From Laccaria trichodermophora (lineage: Eukaryota > Basidiomycota > Agaricomycetes > Agaricales > Hydnangiaceae), in contig JACTVC010000016.1 of the NCBI GenBank assembly GCA_018417955.1, positions 1,054,001-1,118,000 on the forward strand: a DNA stretch of 64,000 nucleotides, written 5' to 3'. A model generated the notes under the pieces. It made no database searches and was not told the DNA's origin. It saw nothing but the letters and a program-made list of their open reading frames with translations. Shown here one piece after another: positions 34,595 through 45,227 of this stretch. A program made the translations under genes and the position numbers. Every line of letters begins with the position of its first letter. Position 1 is the first letter of the stretch.

Positions 34595-36190
34595 GGGACT
34601 ATCTAGCCTCAATTTGTAGCTCAATATCTCAAGAAAAACATGGAGAACCACCCCACAAAAAATGGTACCCAATGGACCAGTATTGCAGCCTGCAGAATTC
34701 ATTTATTTATTTTGGAAAAGGACCCCAGACACCCAGTGACAGCTTTGGTATGATGGTATCATACCATCTGGTATGGTGTAACATGACATGGTATGGTATG
34801 GTAACTTGGTATTGGTATGAGTGGGATATGGTATGAGTTTTCCATTCCATGGTACCATGGTATTGGTATGGTGCTCACATACCACTCTGGAATGGGTACC
34901 ATTGAGGTACCCTTAAATCCAAGAATTCATATACCTCATAGGTACCCTAAAACGGGTGACTGAAGTGCAGAATAGCCAGAAAATAGCCAAAAAATCAGAA
35001 AGAAAATAGCAGGGTGGTGCTCACTGTTGGTGATGACATCAGGGTTGTTTTCAGGGTCCAGGAAACATTTCCAAGTATGGTAATATATCCAGAAAATAGC
35101 AGAAAAATTGGAAAAACATACAAATGATGTACAGAACATCAGGCATTACCTTCAAGGTCCATCCCAAATGTACTTTACACTCCTCCACATCATCCAGTTG
35201 GACTCCAGTTGGACTCCGGCAGACTCCAGATGGATTTCTGGAGGTCCAACTGTAATGCAACCAAATGTCCATATTTCTGGATCATCCAGCTGGATGATAG
35301 ATGGACTGCACTCATTTTAGACTGTCTCAAGGAAATGTTGTAAAAAATATTCTTATTGATCAACAAAGTTTTGAAAAAAACATAATATACCACTTTAGTC
35401 ATCATCTTCCACATTCCAATGTCTCTCTATAATAGCTTCTCCACTGTTATCATCTTCATCATCATTGATTTCAATTATTTGGTGAGGCTCTTCCTTCTGT
35501 CCTTGCTTTTGAATAACATGCTGAGTGTGATAAAAAAGCATGGTATGCAAGAACCAATCAAAATTTCCAGTTTTCATTTGTTTGAGAATGGACTCAAATC
35601 CTCCAAGCCAAGAATTTAATTGTTCACATGCCTATAATTGAGTCAGTCAAATCAGATCAAACTGAATGAAAATGCATAATATACCTGTGTATTAAATGCC
35701 TGTTGAAGATATGGTCTTCCATTTTTATCATGAGCAACTTTAACCAGATTTGGAGCAGAACCATTTAATGGGCCAGGATTACACCATTTGCGGCACAAGT
35801 AATCCAATGTACGATGATTGATATAATGATAAGAGTCAACAATAAAACGTGTGGTTTTCTTCCATCTATCCCAGCTTCCATTTGCAATGGCTGTTCTAAG
35901 TACTCAACAAGCTTTATCAATGCAAATGTAGTGTGGTCGAGATTCCTCAGTAGGATATATCTTCTCTAACCAATTAAGAATGTTGGTTGGAGACTCAGAT
36001 CTGTCAAATTTAACCCATGCAATTACAACACCACATGGTGCTGTAATTGTTTCAACACAATAGAATCTGGCTGCTCCAAAATAATTGTGTCATGGAATTG
36101 TAACATCCTCATCATCATCATGGGGCTGAACAGTTCTGCGGAGACCAGGTTCCCAAGCATTTCTCTCTTCTGGTCTTTGTAACATCCTTT
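34595..36190 (-). repeat. Right arm of 1.6-kb palindrome
   Basis: Inverted copy of 32,870-34,465 with a 129-bp spacer (34,466-34,594). It carries a minus-strand copy of the C-terminal part of the KDZ-family pseudogene, with the same stop codons. It ends at 36,190 within the gene sequence and is followed by unrelated repeat sequence. Confidence 0.88.
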
Positions 36191-36600
36191 GAGGTCTTAG
36201 TGATGCCCTACATATTCCTGCCAGATTCCGGTCATTCCGGTGGATTCTGGTGTCATTCCAGTGGAATTTACCAGCCAAAATTTCACTCCAGCCACAGAAT
36301 ATTGTTATTCCGGGATTTTCACCAGAACAGTCCCTGGAATGCACTGGAATGGAATGGCACTGGAATCCAGTGACTGGAATGAGCACTAAAAATTGCCAAA
36401 TATGGCAAGATTTATATTTTCAGATAAAAATTAGCAATATAAACTACAAACAGTTGGACTTAGACTACACAGTTTACTGATACATTATAAAGACTACAAA
36501 AGTCAAACTTAGACTACAAAGCTTGCTGATAGACTACAAAAAAGTCAGACTTAGACTACAAAGCTAGAGTTAGGGTCAAAAGGTTATCTTGACTACAAAG
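36191..36600. other. Repeat remnant (ATTCCGGT words, then GACTACAAAG words)
   Basis: 36,200-36,380 carries ATTCCGGTGGATTC / ATTCCAGTGGAATT words like those at 26,820-26,960. 36,430-36,600 carries GACTACAAAG words like the inner part of the fold-back arms (4,830-5,110). Both look like fragments of dispersed elements with no gene. Confidence 0.5.
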
Positions 36601-36606
36601 TTTGTA

Positions 36607-36888
36607 GTGTCTGCTTTTTGTCATTACAAAATTGTTGAATTTGATGAGAAGTTTCCCCCTCACATGAAAGCCCCTCTCCAGTTCCCAACAGAGTGCCTTG
36701 CGAAGGTTTACTCTACCCAGAAGCTGGTCCAAATCAATGCGGTGAAGGCTAAACGTTCAATTTTGCAACCCTTCACCTTCTTGGCATGGTGGACCACAAT
36801 TCGGCCTGAATGGGAGGCGCAACTCAGTGAAACAGCAGTAGAAATGATTGACAGGTCTCAGCATCGACAAAGGGCAAGCGCGGCATAA
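36607..36888 (+). pseudogene. Short coding fragment, unknown
   Basis: An open stretch encodes about 90 residues including KFPPHMKAPLQFPTECLAK and FLAWWTTIRPEWEAQL and ends with TAA at 36,886. Composition looks protein-like, but no domain is recognised and no start fits well, since the upstream part is repeat sequence. Probably the tail of a transposon or host gene cut by the repeats before it. 36,900-37,400 holds no feature beyond AT-rich sequence and one ATTCCATCTGGATTCCATATGG palindrome-like word near 37,100. Confidence 0.35.
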
Positions 36889-37403
36889 TTTGCGACCTTG
36901 AAAGGGATTGGGCAGTCATTAACATCCCCTTGTATGTACAGAATGATATCCCTTTTTTCTACCTCTCCCTTTGATATTGAAGGTAGTTAAATAAATGTAT
37001 GTATGTAATCTATGTAGGTACTTCTACTGTAAACACCCAATTGTGAATAATTAATTCTTCTAATATGTTCAAAAACTCTAAGTTTGAAATTATTCCATGA
37101 CCATTCCATCTGGATTCCATATGGAAATAGTATGTGGGGAGGCACACCACCGACATCAAGATGTGGCTGCTTAGTCATTGTACAGCCACTTCAAAATGGC
37201 CAAATCACTTTGTGTTTGGACATCCTGACTTGAGAACACAATTGAGGGGTGTGTAGAGTAGAAATTATGATAGAAATTTGTAAAAGGATGTACATAGAAA
37301 TATAATCTACAAATCATCATTATCCAACTCATATAAATTGTCATGTCTGGCCTGCTTATTAGTGTCCATGCCCAAAATTAGTTGTTCTGCTCCTTCAATT
37401 GTT

Positions 37404-40400
37404 TCACCTCAAAGCATGGAATCTTGCCACAGCTTTCTTCAGTGCAGCCACATGGTCTTCTTTGAGTTTCATGCAGCTTTTCAATGGTGCTACATCAACC
37501 TCACTCTCCAGGGCTTGACCTGGCTCAGTTCTTGCGCTGTCAGCTGCCAAACACTTCTCAATCTCACAGTGACAATCCAACTGGAAATTTAAGTCCTCGT
37601 TCTTGATCCTTTCAATTTTGATATCCATGAGAACCAGCTTCTTGACAGTCTCCATGAGGATTGCTGCTTTCTTGTCATGCTTTTCAACTCTGGCTATTTC
37701 CTTTTTCCTGTTCTCCAATATTTTCTCCTTGTCAGCTTGAATTTGTGCAACCTTGAGCACTTTCTGATGCCCACTCTGATCACGTCGCCTGGCAGTTCTC
37801 ATGAGGTAAGTCTGATCTTCTTTTTCTGTGAGCTTGTGTGACATAAACTCCTCTGTGTTATTTTGTGCAGCCATGAAGGATGCATTGAACTTCAGCAAAG
37901 TTTCTGCAGGCCTTCTCGCTTGCCCACGTCACCAAGTATCCAAGCCACCCTTGTTCACATCATTTGTTGAAGAAAAGTAGAGCTTGAACTCATCTGAGAA
38001 TCATTTGACAAATGTCTCTCATGCTCCCTGTACAAAGGCAATGACAGCATTGTCAAGGTTGGTAAGTTTCTGTTTGAGTGTTTTGATGATGTTGAGAACT
38101 TTTAATGACCATTTGTCCCATTCCTCCCCATTTAGACATCCAGTTTTATGTGAGACATTGTCACCAGCCCAGAGCGATGGCTTGTCAATTATTGATTGCA
38201 GGAATGAGGCCTTTTTTTCAAAGAATTCCCATAGCTTGAGGATGTTCTTGTGGGTCCTGACATGCTGCATGAAAGGCTGAGAAACAGCAATGTTGTATAA
38301 GGCCAGAACACAGTTCTGTGAGTGTCAGTATGTTCTTGATGGCTTTGGAAAAAAAATTCTCAATGTTTGTTTCTCCAGGTTTGTCCTTCGCATCACGAAT
38401 AGCCCCCATGAAAGAGAGGAAGTGTTTGCAATAAACAAGAATGGTTGCAGCAGCTTCACTATGTGAGCTGTATCACATGTTGCTCACATCCAGGTATGGG
38501 ATGTGGTGGCCAATGTGCTGCTCCATATACCAAAGGTACATATCCTATTGTCCTTTTTTTGTATCTTTATTTTTGAATATCATTCTGCCCAGAGTTGTTG
38601 TGTGGACTCCACCATGCTTAGACCCCTCCTCAGCACGTTTCTCCGCTGCCGTAGGTTCCCTACCCAAAGATCAGTTGGCAAGAACCGCCACATCAAATTT
38701 GTTTGCAAGGAGTTTCAGACCAGTCTTCTTCAACCTTGCCCACATTTCCGCCATCACCTTAGCACCCCCTTTGACACAGTTTAGGTCCTTGTGCATGCAG
38801 CATCCCATTCAGATAAAGCAAGTCAGTTCCTTTTGTTCAGCTGCCGACATGGCTTTGAAGACTTGCTTTCCAATCTCATGGATGATTTGGACATCCATGC
38901 CTGCCTTTTCATCATCTGAGAGTGCATCCCATGCAGCCTGTCCATTGTATGCCTCAATCTGCTTTGCTTTTAGGGACAAGAGAGTGGCAATAACTCAGCC
39001 AACATCCATTTTGAACGGGGCTTCCTCTCCAAGACACACAAGAATGACTTCGAGTCACCATACTCAAAGTATTTCATGACTCTTCTTCTGGTCAGTGGCA
39101 TGGTCACCACTGGTACCAATCATTCAATACACAAAATCGTCAGGAATAAATTGTAAGCCCTCTCATTGTGCCAACAGACTATTATTAAAAACTTCGGCCA
39201 GCTCTCATAGTTGCTCCTTCAGGCCATCAACTTGTGTTTGGCTTGCATGATTGATTGAGGTGCTGATACCAAGGGTATGTGACTTCCATTCAGGTTGCGC
39301 TGTTGGTTTTGAATAGTTGACAACTTGTATGGCAATTGTTTGGCACTCATACTCAATATGATGATGAGAGGTGGAATCTGAACTGTAGGTAATTTCTTCA
39401 AGAGTGATTAGATTGCGCTAATGTAAAATTATCTTCAGTACTTACTTCCAGACTTCAGGATCTCATAGACAAGCTGTATGTCTGCTGCAACCCCCTGCTC
39501 AAGCATGAAGTGCTGAACAGACCATTTATTCATGTGCCTATTAACATGAATTCCCAGTGCATGCCCAATTTCAACCAAAGTGTTTCCAATCTTTGCTTCA
39601 GCAGTGCCTGTGGAGACCAAAAGATGAGCAAGTGACCTTGCAGCTGGTGTGTATTATCCTTTCTGCATCATGCAGAAGGTAGTAAGGTGCTTCTTTGCCC
39701 TCTCCTCCATACATCGTTTAAGAGTTCTCTTTGCAGACTCAAGCTGTCAACACCTCTTCCATAAAATGACACATTGTTCTGTAAGATTATTCTTGGTGTC
39801 GATAAGTGTTTTAATCTTTGCTTGTAACAGTGAAATGGACTCATCTGCCATCTCCTTCACCTCCTTCAAGCTCTTCCCCAACATATTCAGTACCCCATGC
39901 TTATGAGACACATCAATCTTGGCCTGCTTGAGATTCACCTTCCATTGGACAGCTGCTTTTTCCAATTTGAGGTTCTGTCTCTGAGCATTCCAGTACTTCT
40001 GTGTCACCTCCTTGACTAGTGCTTGAAAGTCCAGTCCAGTCTGGTTTTTTGACCCAAAACAGAAAGACCGAGACCTAGACCAGTCCACACAATTCCTAAA
40101 ACATCAAAAGACCGGACCAGGACCAGAAAAGACCAAGACTGTGTTCTTTTTCGGTCTTTGGACTGGTCTTGGTCCAAACTGGTTACAACCAGTTCAAGAC
40201 CGGTTTTTCAGCTAAATATGCCATAAATTTTGCAATTGTGAGTCAGTAATTTTATTAACATTCTTCATAGCTTCTAAACGAGTGCAAGAACGTTAAATTA
40301 CGTTGAGAATTGATGTATATACAAAAATACTAAGGTACATCTGCTATTTTCACAAAATATTTTACAGTTTTTTATGTATCTTTGTCAGTTTTTATCCTAA

Positions 40401-40689
40401 AAATATGATCTTAGGTGTGTTTTGAAGGGTTTTTATGTAGGTACAAAAGACCAGTCTTAACTGACAAGACTGGTTCATGTAAACCAGTTTTTTTGCGGTC
40501 TTGTGATCTCAAATCTAAGAGACCAAGACTGCAGGTCCGGTCTTTTGCAGTCTTGGTCCGGTCCAGTTGCAGTCTTTTTGCAGTCTTGGGACTGGACTTC
40601 CAAGCACTATCCTTGACCTTCCTCTTGAGTTCCTCATTCTCTTTTTTCCACTGCTGAACAACCTTGGCTGGTGAGCCCACATTCATTCT
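37404..40689 (-). pseudogene. Transposase-like gene with MGCCMHKDLN motif, decayed and split by a hAT MITE
   Basis: Read on the minus strand from 40,689, the first part (40,620-40,689 and 39,435-40,008) is a coiled-coil leader (WKKENEELKRKVKDSA, then KEVTQKYWNAQRQNLKLEKA). Around 38,790 comes MGCCMHKDLNCVKGGAKVMA, then RMIFKNKDTKKGQ, YMEQHIGHHIPYLDVSNM and ELCVLALYNIAVSQPFMQHV. It ends in a charged helical section (37,404-37,898). This order is what I know from a multicopy family of Agaricomycete proteins thought to be transposases, so the label is memory-based inference. Numerous stops and frameshifts occur, several at positions suited to C-to-T change. A hAT-type MITE (40,017-40,609) splits KVKDSA from LVKEVTQKYWN. 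Confidence 0.6.
40017..40609. mobile_element. hAT-type MITE with 8-bp target duplication
   Basis: TAGTGCTTGAAAGTCCAGTC at the left and the inverse of TAGTGCTTGGAAGTCCAGTC at the right, flanked on both sides by TCCTTGAC (40,009-40,016 and 40,610-40,617). An 8-bp duplication and TAGNG-type ends fit hAT elements. The interior repeats GACCAGGACC/AAGACCGG words and has no gene. Confidence 0.85.
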
Positions 40690-41199
40690 TTCTCCAAGTG
40701 GATCTCTTTGACCAATAGGGCTTTTTCAAGGTTTTTATTGCTGATTTTTAGTTGTTTTCTTGAGATTTTCCTCCGTTTGACATATTCTCAACCCATTATA
40801 GGTAGTAGGGCATCATATTAGGGCTTTCGACATGTTGGTCACCTGTGTTACATTGTCACTTAATTGGCTTTTGTGCGTTGTAAAACTAATCAATATTTCT
40901 CTTTCCTCACACTTGTTCTGCACCTAGTGAACATGTCAGTGCATTGGTCTGGCCTTGCACTTGGGAGTGTCAGCCTTGGTTTTCAATAATTTCTCCCAAA
41001 AGCCTGTTCCTCATAATATTTTTAAGAGTTTAAGCATGAATATCAAAAAATTAAAGCCAAGACCCCCAGCAGAATTACTTTTTGTCTCAATCTAGGCACA
41101 AATATCAGGTGAGACACAGCTATTGCACTTAAAATATCAATTTTCCTTGTTTTTTAACAGATTGGCAGGAGATCAACATGTACAAATACCATGGCTCTT

Positions 41200-41390
41200 A
41201 CATAGGCAGTGCACCTCCCCATAGTATGGAAGTTATTTAAAAAAAGTATGGATTCCATCTGTAAAAAGTATGGATTCCATCCCCCAAAAGTATGGATTCC
41301 ATCAGCCATTCCATGGAATCCATCTGGAATGTCTGGAATCCACCCCCCCTTCCATGGATTCCACATGGATTAAGCCAGGGAGGGTAAAGT
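41200..41390. repeat. Short array of TATGGATTCCAT words and a GGGTAAAGTACAG end
   Basis: AAAGTATGGATTCCATC repeats three times (41,244-41,300), followed by GGAATCCATCTGGAATG-type inverted words and GGAGGGTAAAGTACAG. The latter resembles the transposon end GGAGGAGTGTAAAGTAC at 33,876-33,890, so this may be an end of a related element. The rest of 40,690-41,698 shows only AT-rich sequence. Confidence 0.4.
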
Positions 41391-41698
41391 ACAGAAATAG
41401 GTTGATATACTTCAATCAAAAGAGCCACACAAAATAATTCTATTCAACATGCTAAACAGAATATCAAGAGACCAGTACAAAAAAGAATATTACTAAGAAG
41501 AATAGAATCATTGTAGGGGAATTGAGAGCCTGCTAATTCATCATTGGGGACTTTCTCCTTATGGGATGAATGTGTTATTTGAGACAGATTTTTGAAGTTG
41601 TCTTTACAAGGAATACACTAATTATATGAGCATCAGAGTTGGTTTAAGAAAGTGATTAACCTCAGTATGCACCTTTTTTGTCAAAATTCATATTGAAG

Positions 41699-44600
41699 TT
41701 ACATCAGCATCCTGGATATTGCCCCAATTACCCCACTTTTGGCTGCCTGAGCTTGGATGACTAGCTTCCCTGCCTCTTTGTACTTTCCCAGACTTGTAAA
41801 AGTGACTGCTAGGTTTTTTATAGCTAGAATGGTATGAGGGTGGTGTACTCCAAGAATTCTCTTCCTTGCATCCAGAACTTGGATCTGCAGCATCTCTGCA
41901 TCTGTGTATTTTCTTATGCTGTGATATGTAGATGCTAGACTTGCCATAGCAGTAATGGTGTCTGGGTGTTCCACCCCAAGAATTCTCTTCCTTGCATCCA
42001 GAACTTGGATCTCCAGTGTCTCTGCCTCTGTGTATTTTCCCAGCTTTCCATATGTTACTGCTATATTTGCCATGGCTATCATTGTGTCTGGGTGTTCCAC
42101 TCCCAAAATTCTCTTCCTTGCATCCAGAACTTGGATCTCCAGTGTCTCTGCCTCTGTGTATTTTCCCAAGTTTTTATATGAAGATGCTAGATTTCCCATG
42201 ATTATCATTGTCTCTGGGTGTTCCACTCCAAGAATTCTCTTCCTTGCATCCAGAACTTGGATCTGCAGTGTCTCTGCCTCTGTGAATTTTCTTATGCTGT
42301 GATATGTAGATGCTAGACTTGCCATAGCAGTAATGGTGCCTGGGTGTTCCACTCCAAGAATTCTCTTCCTTGCATCCAGAACTTGGATCTGCAGTGTCTC
42401 TGCCTCTGTGAATTTTCTTATGCTGTGATATGTAGATGCTAGACTTGCCATAGCAGTAATGGTGCCTGGGTGTTCCACTCCAAGAATTCTCTTCCTTGCA
42501 TCCAGAACTTGGATCTCCAGTGTCTCTGCCTCTGTGTATTTTCCCAGCTTTCCATATGTTACTGCTATATTTGCTATGGCTATCATTGTGTCTGGGTGTT
42601 CCATTCCAAGAATTCTCTTCCTTGCATCCAGAACTTGGATCTCCAGTGTCTCTGCCTCTGTGTATTTTCCCAAGTTTCTATATGAAGATGCTAGATTTCC
42701 CATGACTTTGATTGTCTCTGGGTGTTCCACTCCAAGAATTCTCTTCCTTGCATCCAGAACTTGGATCTCCAGTGTCTTTGCCTCTGTGTATTTTCCCAGC
42801 TTTCCATATGAACATGCTAGATTTGCCATGGTTGACATTGTGTGTGGGTGTTCCACTCCAAGAATTCTCCTCCATGCATCCAGAACTTGGATCTGCAGTG
42901 TCCCTGCCTCTGTGAATTTCCCCAGGTTATAATATGTCACTGCTAGATTTGCCATGGCTGTTATTGTGTCTGGGTGTTCGACTCCAAGAATTCTCTTCCT
43001 TGCATCCAGAACTTGGATCTCCAGTATCTCTGCCTCTGTGTATTTTCCCAGCTTTCCATATGTTACTGCTAGATTTGCCATGGCTATCATTGTGTGTGGG
43101 TGTTCCACTCCAAGAATTCTCTTCCATGCATCCAGAACTTGGATGTCCAGTGTCTCTGCCTCTGTGTATTTTCCCAAGTTTCTATATGAAGATGCTAAAT
43201 TTGCCATTGCTTTGAATGTCTCTGGGTGTTCCATTCCAAGAATTCTCTTCCTTGCATCCAGAACTTGGATCTCCAGTGTCTCTGCCTCTGTGTATTTTCC
43301 CAAGTTTCTATATAAAAATGCTAGATTTCCTATGGCTCTGATTGTCTCTGGGTGCCCCACTCCAAGAATTCTCTTCCATGCATCCAGAACTTGGATCTCT
43401 AGTGTCTCTGCCTCTGTGTATTTTCCCAGCTTTCCATATGTTAGTGCTAGATTTTCCATGGCTATCATTGTCTCTGGGTGTTCCACTCCAAGAATTCTCT
43501 TCCTTGCATCCAGAACTTGGATCTCCAGTGTCTCTGCCTCTGTGTAGTTTCCCAGGTTTCTATATGTTTCTGCTAGATTTTCCATGGCAACAATTGTATC
43601 TGAGTGGTCCACTCCAAGCATTTCATTCCTTTTATCCAGAACTTTAATTTCCAATGTTTCTGCTTCTTTTGAATATCCTTGTTCCCTCAACAACCTTCCA
43701 AATTTTGCATAAGCATCATCCATGTAACTGATAATATTCTGATTGCCTTTTGATTTGCAGTACTCCATATTTGCCCTCACATGTGTTACCAAGGTCCTCT
43801 GGAATCCATATGGCTGGTCTGCATTCCATCTTAGTGAACAAGACAGTATGACATACACCATTAAGCAACATTTTTTCCTCTCATTCAAAGTCAATCTGTC
43901 CCTGCCCCAGGTATGAACCAGTGGATGCATTGCATACACATTATCAGATAGGCTCCTCTTGATTAAGGAGAAAGACAGCAATGTTCGAATTCCCTCTCTG
44001 AATATGAAATTATCCCAAGTACCTGTCTCACAAAGAGGGAGTAGTTTTTGGTCCAGCAGTGAACTGGCAAGAGGTAAACCCAACATAGGAGTTTTCTTAT
44101 CTTTTTGAAGGGCGGCATAAGAAAAGATTTCCTCAGATATTTCCTCATGATGGAAGAACGGAAATAATTCTAGAAGTTGCATTGCACTATTGGCTGCATT
44201 GGCCTTATAAAAATCATCAGATTGAGCCCTTTCTTGAATTTCTTTGTATGATAGCTCCCAAGTTTCATAGACAGTTTTGTTATATTTGGAAGCTCCAGTA
44301 AATTCAGAATGAGAGAATAATGTTTTGCAGTGCTCTGAATACTTTGCCAGATAGTCCCCAATAGTGGCAGCCCCAGAAGCAATATAAGCACCAGCTTGGT
44401 CAATAGCAAGAGGAAAGCAGGAGAGCTCTGTTACAATCTTAGAGGCTTGGATTTGAACATCTGATGTGGATGATTCCAAGCAACTAGCTTTCAGAAGTAG
44501 CTCAATAGCATCCCCCTCTTCCATTTCAGGCACTTCAAGAGAATTCTGATGTAAAGTCAGAGTCATCATGGCAGAGTTACGACTAGTTATCAGAATGTTT

Positions 44601-45227
44601 CCCCACACTCCAGGTGGGAAATACCCCTCCAGTGCAGCAGGTGACAGAACATCAGCATTATCAAAGATCAGAATGTAATTCTCTTTCAGAGAGCCAATCC
44701 ACCAGAGAGCAGACTCAGGTGAGCCATCCAATCCACAAGACTGACCCAGTCCTTTCAATGCCTGCATGATGGTACCTGAGGAGGATGCATCAACCCAGAA
44801 AACGTGAGAGAAGCTGGGAACAGTTCAATTTTTCAGGTAGGGACAGACTGGTGTTCAATAGATACTTACCTGTCAGACATTTCCTCAACAAACTTTAAGC
44901 AAATCTGAGTCTTTCCAATACCCCCCATTCCATATAACAAGAAATGCTTTCTCTTCCGAACTGCATCATTTGCATTGGTGAAAAAATGCCGCTTGAGTTT
45001 CGCGATTACTTCTGCACGCCCAGTGAACCGAGTGCTTGGGTTTGGCAGAAGGGGCATGACCCCCGTCGTCTTATTGCCGTGGATATTGACCTGCAACAGA
45101 TCCAACGCCGTCAACTTGCTTGACGGATACTTTTAGCGAACATTACACTCACAGTCTTAGCTTCAATGAATGTGCCGTTGTTGGCGACAAAGTGGTGAGC
45201 GCCCGCAAAGAAGGTCGCTCCGCTCAT
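41699..45227 (-). CDS. NLR-like protein: NB-ARC domain with about 15 near-identical TPR repeats
   Basis: Exons 45,153-45,227, 44,870-45,090 and 41,699-44,813 join in phase through GT-AG introns to 1,136 residues with no stop. The short N-terminus is MSGATFFAGAHHFVANNGTF and so on, followed by TRFTGRAEVIAKLKRHF. The P-loop GMGGIGKT is at about residues 79-86, Walker B YILIFDNAD at about 145-153, then ITSRNS, FPLAIDQAG and MHPLVHTW, the usual NB-ARC/winged-helix landmarks. From about residue 482 to 1,111 there are 15 units of 42 residues of the kinesin-light-chain TPR type. Fungal NLR-like proteins with such arrays are thought to sense non-self or heterokaryon partners, with ATP-dependent oligomerisation. 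The substrate is unknown. It is the only clearly intact non-transposon gene here. Start ATG 45,227 is chosen because the intron phase and the N-terminal motif fit. Confidence 0.88.
41777..43666 (-). repeat. Fifteen tandem 126-bp units encoding TPRs
   Basis: Each unit encodes EAETLEIQVLDARKRILG-like sequence plus a variable half (for example MIAMANIAVTYGKLGKYT or ITAMASLASTYHSIRKFT). Variation is concentrated in a few positions of the second half, and some units (for example the tenth and eleventh) are almost identical over the full 42 residues. This indicates recent unit duplication or gene conversion. Confidence 0.92.

Noticed and set aside
41955..43647. Plus-strand open frames opposite the TPR array
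   Set aside because: Antisense shadows of 126-bp repeats in the NLR-like gene.
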